In this document: positions 6,155 through 7,642 of the stretch, one piece after another
Numbering within the stretch: position 1 is the stretch's first letter
How the letters are laid out: each line of letters opens with the position of its first letter
Translations under genes and position numbers: made by a program
Source: JBGTKH01 sp041744735
Lineage (GTDB): Bacteria > Planctomycetota > Planctomycetia > Pirellulales > Pirellulaceae
Length of the DNA stretch: 7,642 nucleotides
Direction: 5' to 3'
Assembly (NCBI GenBank): GCA_041744735.1
Contig: JBGTKH010000101.1
Location: 1 to 7,642 of the forward strand
Notes under the pieces: generated by a model
The model's input: only the letters and a program-made list of their open reading frames with translations
Database searches by the model: none
Told to the model about the DNA's origin: nothing

Positions 6155-6577
6155 ATGGAATTCATTGCGCGTTGTTTCAAAAGTGTCGCCTCGTTGCTGC
6201 TGGTACTATTTGCTGTTGCGCTGTGCGTGATTGCCGGATGCGGCCCCTCCAGCAGCACCGTGTCAGGAAAGGTGACGCTGGACGGCCAGCCGCTGGCCAA
6301 CGGTTCCATATCGTTTACGCCCGAGGACGGTCAGACGGCGACGGCCGGAGCGGCCATAACAAACGGGGCCTACACGGTCGAATTGCCACCGGGCAAGAAG
6401 CGCGTAGAGATTTCTGCCACGAAGGTTGTCGGCCAGGTCCGGGCATACGAAGGCGACCCGAATAGTCCCATGATGGACGACGTGCGGCCGATTGAATTCA
6501 CTTCGAAGTCGCCGATGACCGTGGACATCGCAGCCGGCGAGAACCAGCACAATTTTGAACTGCAGTCGGTACAATGA
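6155..6577 (+). CDS. Lipoprotein with transthyretin/carboxypeptidase-regulatory-like domain
   Basis: This is a 140-aa protein. Residues 1-28 are a lipoprotein signal: basic start, hydrophobic run, and lipobox VIAGC with the lipidated Cys at 29. A short Ser-rich spacer leads to a beta-sandwich: VSGKVTLDGQPLANGSISFTP (36-56), then ITNGAYTVELPPGKKRVEI, the repeating pattern of carboxypeptidase-regulatory-like/transthyretin-like domains. It is probably held on a membrane facing the periplasm, with a binding or structural role. GGGAG precedes the ATG at normal spacing. It lies 13 bp after DUF1559 and ends four bases before fbp, so the three likely share a transcript. Such small lipoproteins often follow DUF1559 genes; the partnership is not understood. 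Confidence 0.88.
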   Translation: MEFIARCFKSVASLLLVLFAVALCVIAGCGPSSSTVSGKVTLDGQPLANGSISFTPEDGQTATAGAAITNGAYTVELPPGKKRVEISATKVVGQVRAYEGDPNSPMMDDVRPIEFTSKSPMTVDIAAGENQHNFELQSVQ

Positions 6578-6581
6578 CGGC

Positions 6582-7589
6582 ATGACTAACCGCAGTCCCA
6601 TCATCACCGTTCAGCAGCACATCCTGCAGGAACAGCGGCGGTTTCCCGGCGTGTCGGGTGAGTTTTCGTGGCTACTGTCCGGGATCACGCTGGCCACGAA
6701 GATGATCCAGGCCCAGGTGCGGCGGGCGGGCCTGACAAACATCCTGGGCGCGCACGGCGAAGTGAACGTGCAAGGCGAGGCGCAGCAAAAGCTGGACGTG
6801 TACGCCAACGAAGTGCTCTTGCACTGTTTGAGTCTGCGCGAGAGCGTGGGCATCTTGGCGTCGGAAGAGAACGAGTGTCCGGTGATTGTGCATCATGGCT
6901 CGTCGAGCGCGAAATACGCGGTCGTGTTTGATCCGCTGGACGGCTCGTCGAACATCGACGTGAACGTCAGCGTCGGCACGACGTTTTCCATCTTGCGGCG
7001 GCCCGACGATGCGTCGCTGGATGACGTGACCAAGTGGGTCCTGCAGCCCGGCACCAAACAGGTCGCCGCCGGTTACGTCGTCTACGGCTCTTCAACCATC
7101 TTGGTCTACAGCGCCGGCAACGGCGTGCACGGCTTCACGCTGGAACCGTCGGTCGGTGCCTATGTGCTCAGCCACGAAAACATCCGCATGCCGCGGCAAG
7201 GCAAGTACTATTCGGTCAACGAAGCGTACCGCGACTTTTTTCCGCCGCCCTATGGTACGTATCTGGATCGGCTGCGGACCGGAGCGCTGGGGCATCGTTA
7301 CGCGTCGCGCTACATCGGCTCGATGGTCTCCGACTTTCACCGCACGCTGCTCAAGGGCGGCGTGTTCGTGTACCCGCCCACGGTCGATCATCCCGAAGGC
7401 AAGCTGCGGCTGTTGTACGAAGCGAACCCGGTCGCGTTCATCGCCGAACAAGCCGGCGGTGCAGCCAGCGACGGGACGCGGCGAATTCTGGAGATCGAGC
7501 CCGATAGCATTCACCAGCGTACGCCGCTAATCGTCGGCGGTGAGTCCGAGATGACCGAGTTCCAGCGTTGTATGCGCGAATGTGGATGA
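6582..7589 (+). CDS. fbp: Class I fructose-1,6-bisphosphatase
   Basis: This is a 335-aa enzyme that hydrolyses fructose 1,6-bisphosphate to fructose 6-phosphate and phosphate in gluconeogenesis (and in the pentose-phosphate or Calvin cycles where present); cytoplasmic. Class I signatures are complete: GEAQQKLDVYAN (65-76), SEEN (94-97), and FDPLDGSSNIDVNVSVGT (116-133), whose D117, D120 and E95/E96 are the usual Mg2+ ligands. GGVFVYPP and LLYEANPVAF provide the sugar-phosphate site. GEFSWLLSGITLA (26-38) occupies the place of the N-terminal AMP-site helix of the family. The length is normal. The frame is open back to a TTG at 6555 inside the lipoprotein gene, but the ATG at 6582 matches family N-termini. 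No clear Shine-Dalgarno precedes it; the gap to the upstream TGA is four bases, suggesting coupled translation. Confidence 0.95.
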   Translation: MTNRSPIITVQQHILQEQRRFPGVSGEFSWLLSGITLATKMIQAQVRRAGLTNILGAHGEVNVQGEAQQKLDVYANEVLLHCLSLRESVGILASEENECPVIVHHGSSSAKYAVVFDPLDGSSNIDVNVSVGTTFSILRRPDDASLDDVTKWVLQPGTKQVAAGYVVYGSSTILVYSAGNGVHGFTLEPSVGAYVLSHENIRMPRQGKYYSVNEAYRDFFPPPYGTYLDRLRTGALGHRYASRYIGSMVSDFHRTLLKGGVFVYPPTVDHPEGKLRLLYEANPVAFIAEQAGGAASDGTRRILEIEPDSIHQRTPLIVGGESEMTEFQRCMRECG

Positions 7590-7607
7590 GGCTAGAGCGC
7601 ACTTCGA

Positions 7608-7641
7608 ATCCGTAGCTGCACTCGCCAGAGTGCGGACGGAT
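7608..7641. repeat. Hairpin repeat downstream of fbp
   Basis: An inner stem GCACTC-GCCA-GAGTGC (7618-7633) is enclosed by an outer stem ATCCG (7608-7612) / CGGAT (7637-7641), with small unequal internal loops. It lies 18 bases after the fbp stop. There is no T-run within the window, so a classical rho-independent terminator cannot be claimed. The unit resembles a third family of planctomycete intergenic repeats that I recall only in outline, and it may continue past the window edge. Confidence 0.5.
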
Positions 7642-7642
7642 G

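Overview
The window looks like a piece of a planctomycete chromosome, most likely from the Pirellulales or a close relative. The evidence is two genes for DUF1559 (H-X9-DG) pseudopilin-like proteins with the [14 protein letters not shown] methylation segment, a Tat-targeted Gfo/Idh/MocA oxidoreductase, a small lipoprotein with a transthyretin-like fold directly after a DUF1559 gene, and short hairpin repeats of a kind I associate with planctomycete intergenic DNA. The organism assignment is inference from gene content. No rRNA, tRNA, CRISPR array, integrase or transposase was seen.

Left part (1-1700, minus strand). The first 154 bases hold the N-terminal end of a small zinc-ribbon protein behind a good sigma70-type promoter. 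Next come three tightly packed minus-strand frames: a doubtful 123-aa frame (1325-1696), a 113-aa hypothetical protein with a six-proline linker (994-1335), and a 220-aa protein joining an unrecognised N-terminal domain to a glyoxalase/VOC domain (335-997). Neighbouring frames overlap by 11 and 4 bases, as in an operon. Their codon use is less biased than that of the metabolic genes to the right.

Centre (1761-4773, minus strand). In transcription order there is a Tat-signal PLP enzyme of the D-threonine aldolase / DSD1 family, a DUF1559 gene cut off just after its transmembrane N-terminus by a short repeat, and a Tat-signal Gfo/Idh/MocA oxidoreductase with its own candidate promoter beside the repeat. 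Both enzymes appear to be exported or membrane-anchored.

Right part (4774-7642, plus strand). A 453-bp gene-free divergent region carries a striking tandem hairpin (4885-4921). It is followed by an intact DUF1559 gene (5227-6141), a lipoprotein gene (6155-6577) and class I fructose-1,6-bisphosphatase (6582-7589), spaced 13 and 4 bp apart and probably co-transcribed. A third hairpin (7608-7641) follows fbp at the window edge.

I see no clear candidate for a wholly new multi-gene system. The best leads are the hairpin repeats (one joined to a truncated pseudopilin gene), the small overlapping cluster with the VOC fusion, and the exported D-threonine-aldolase-like enzyme.
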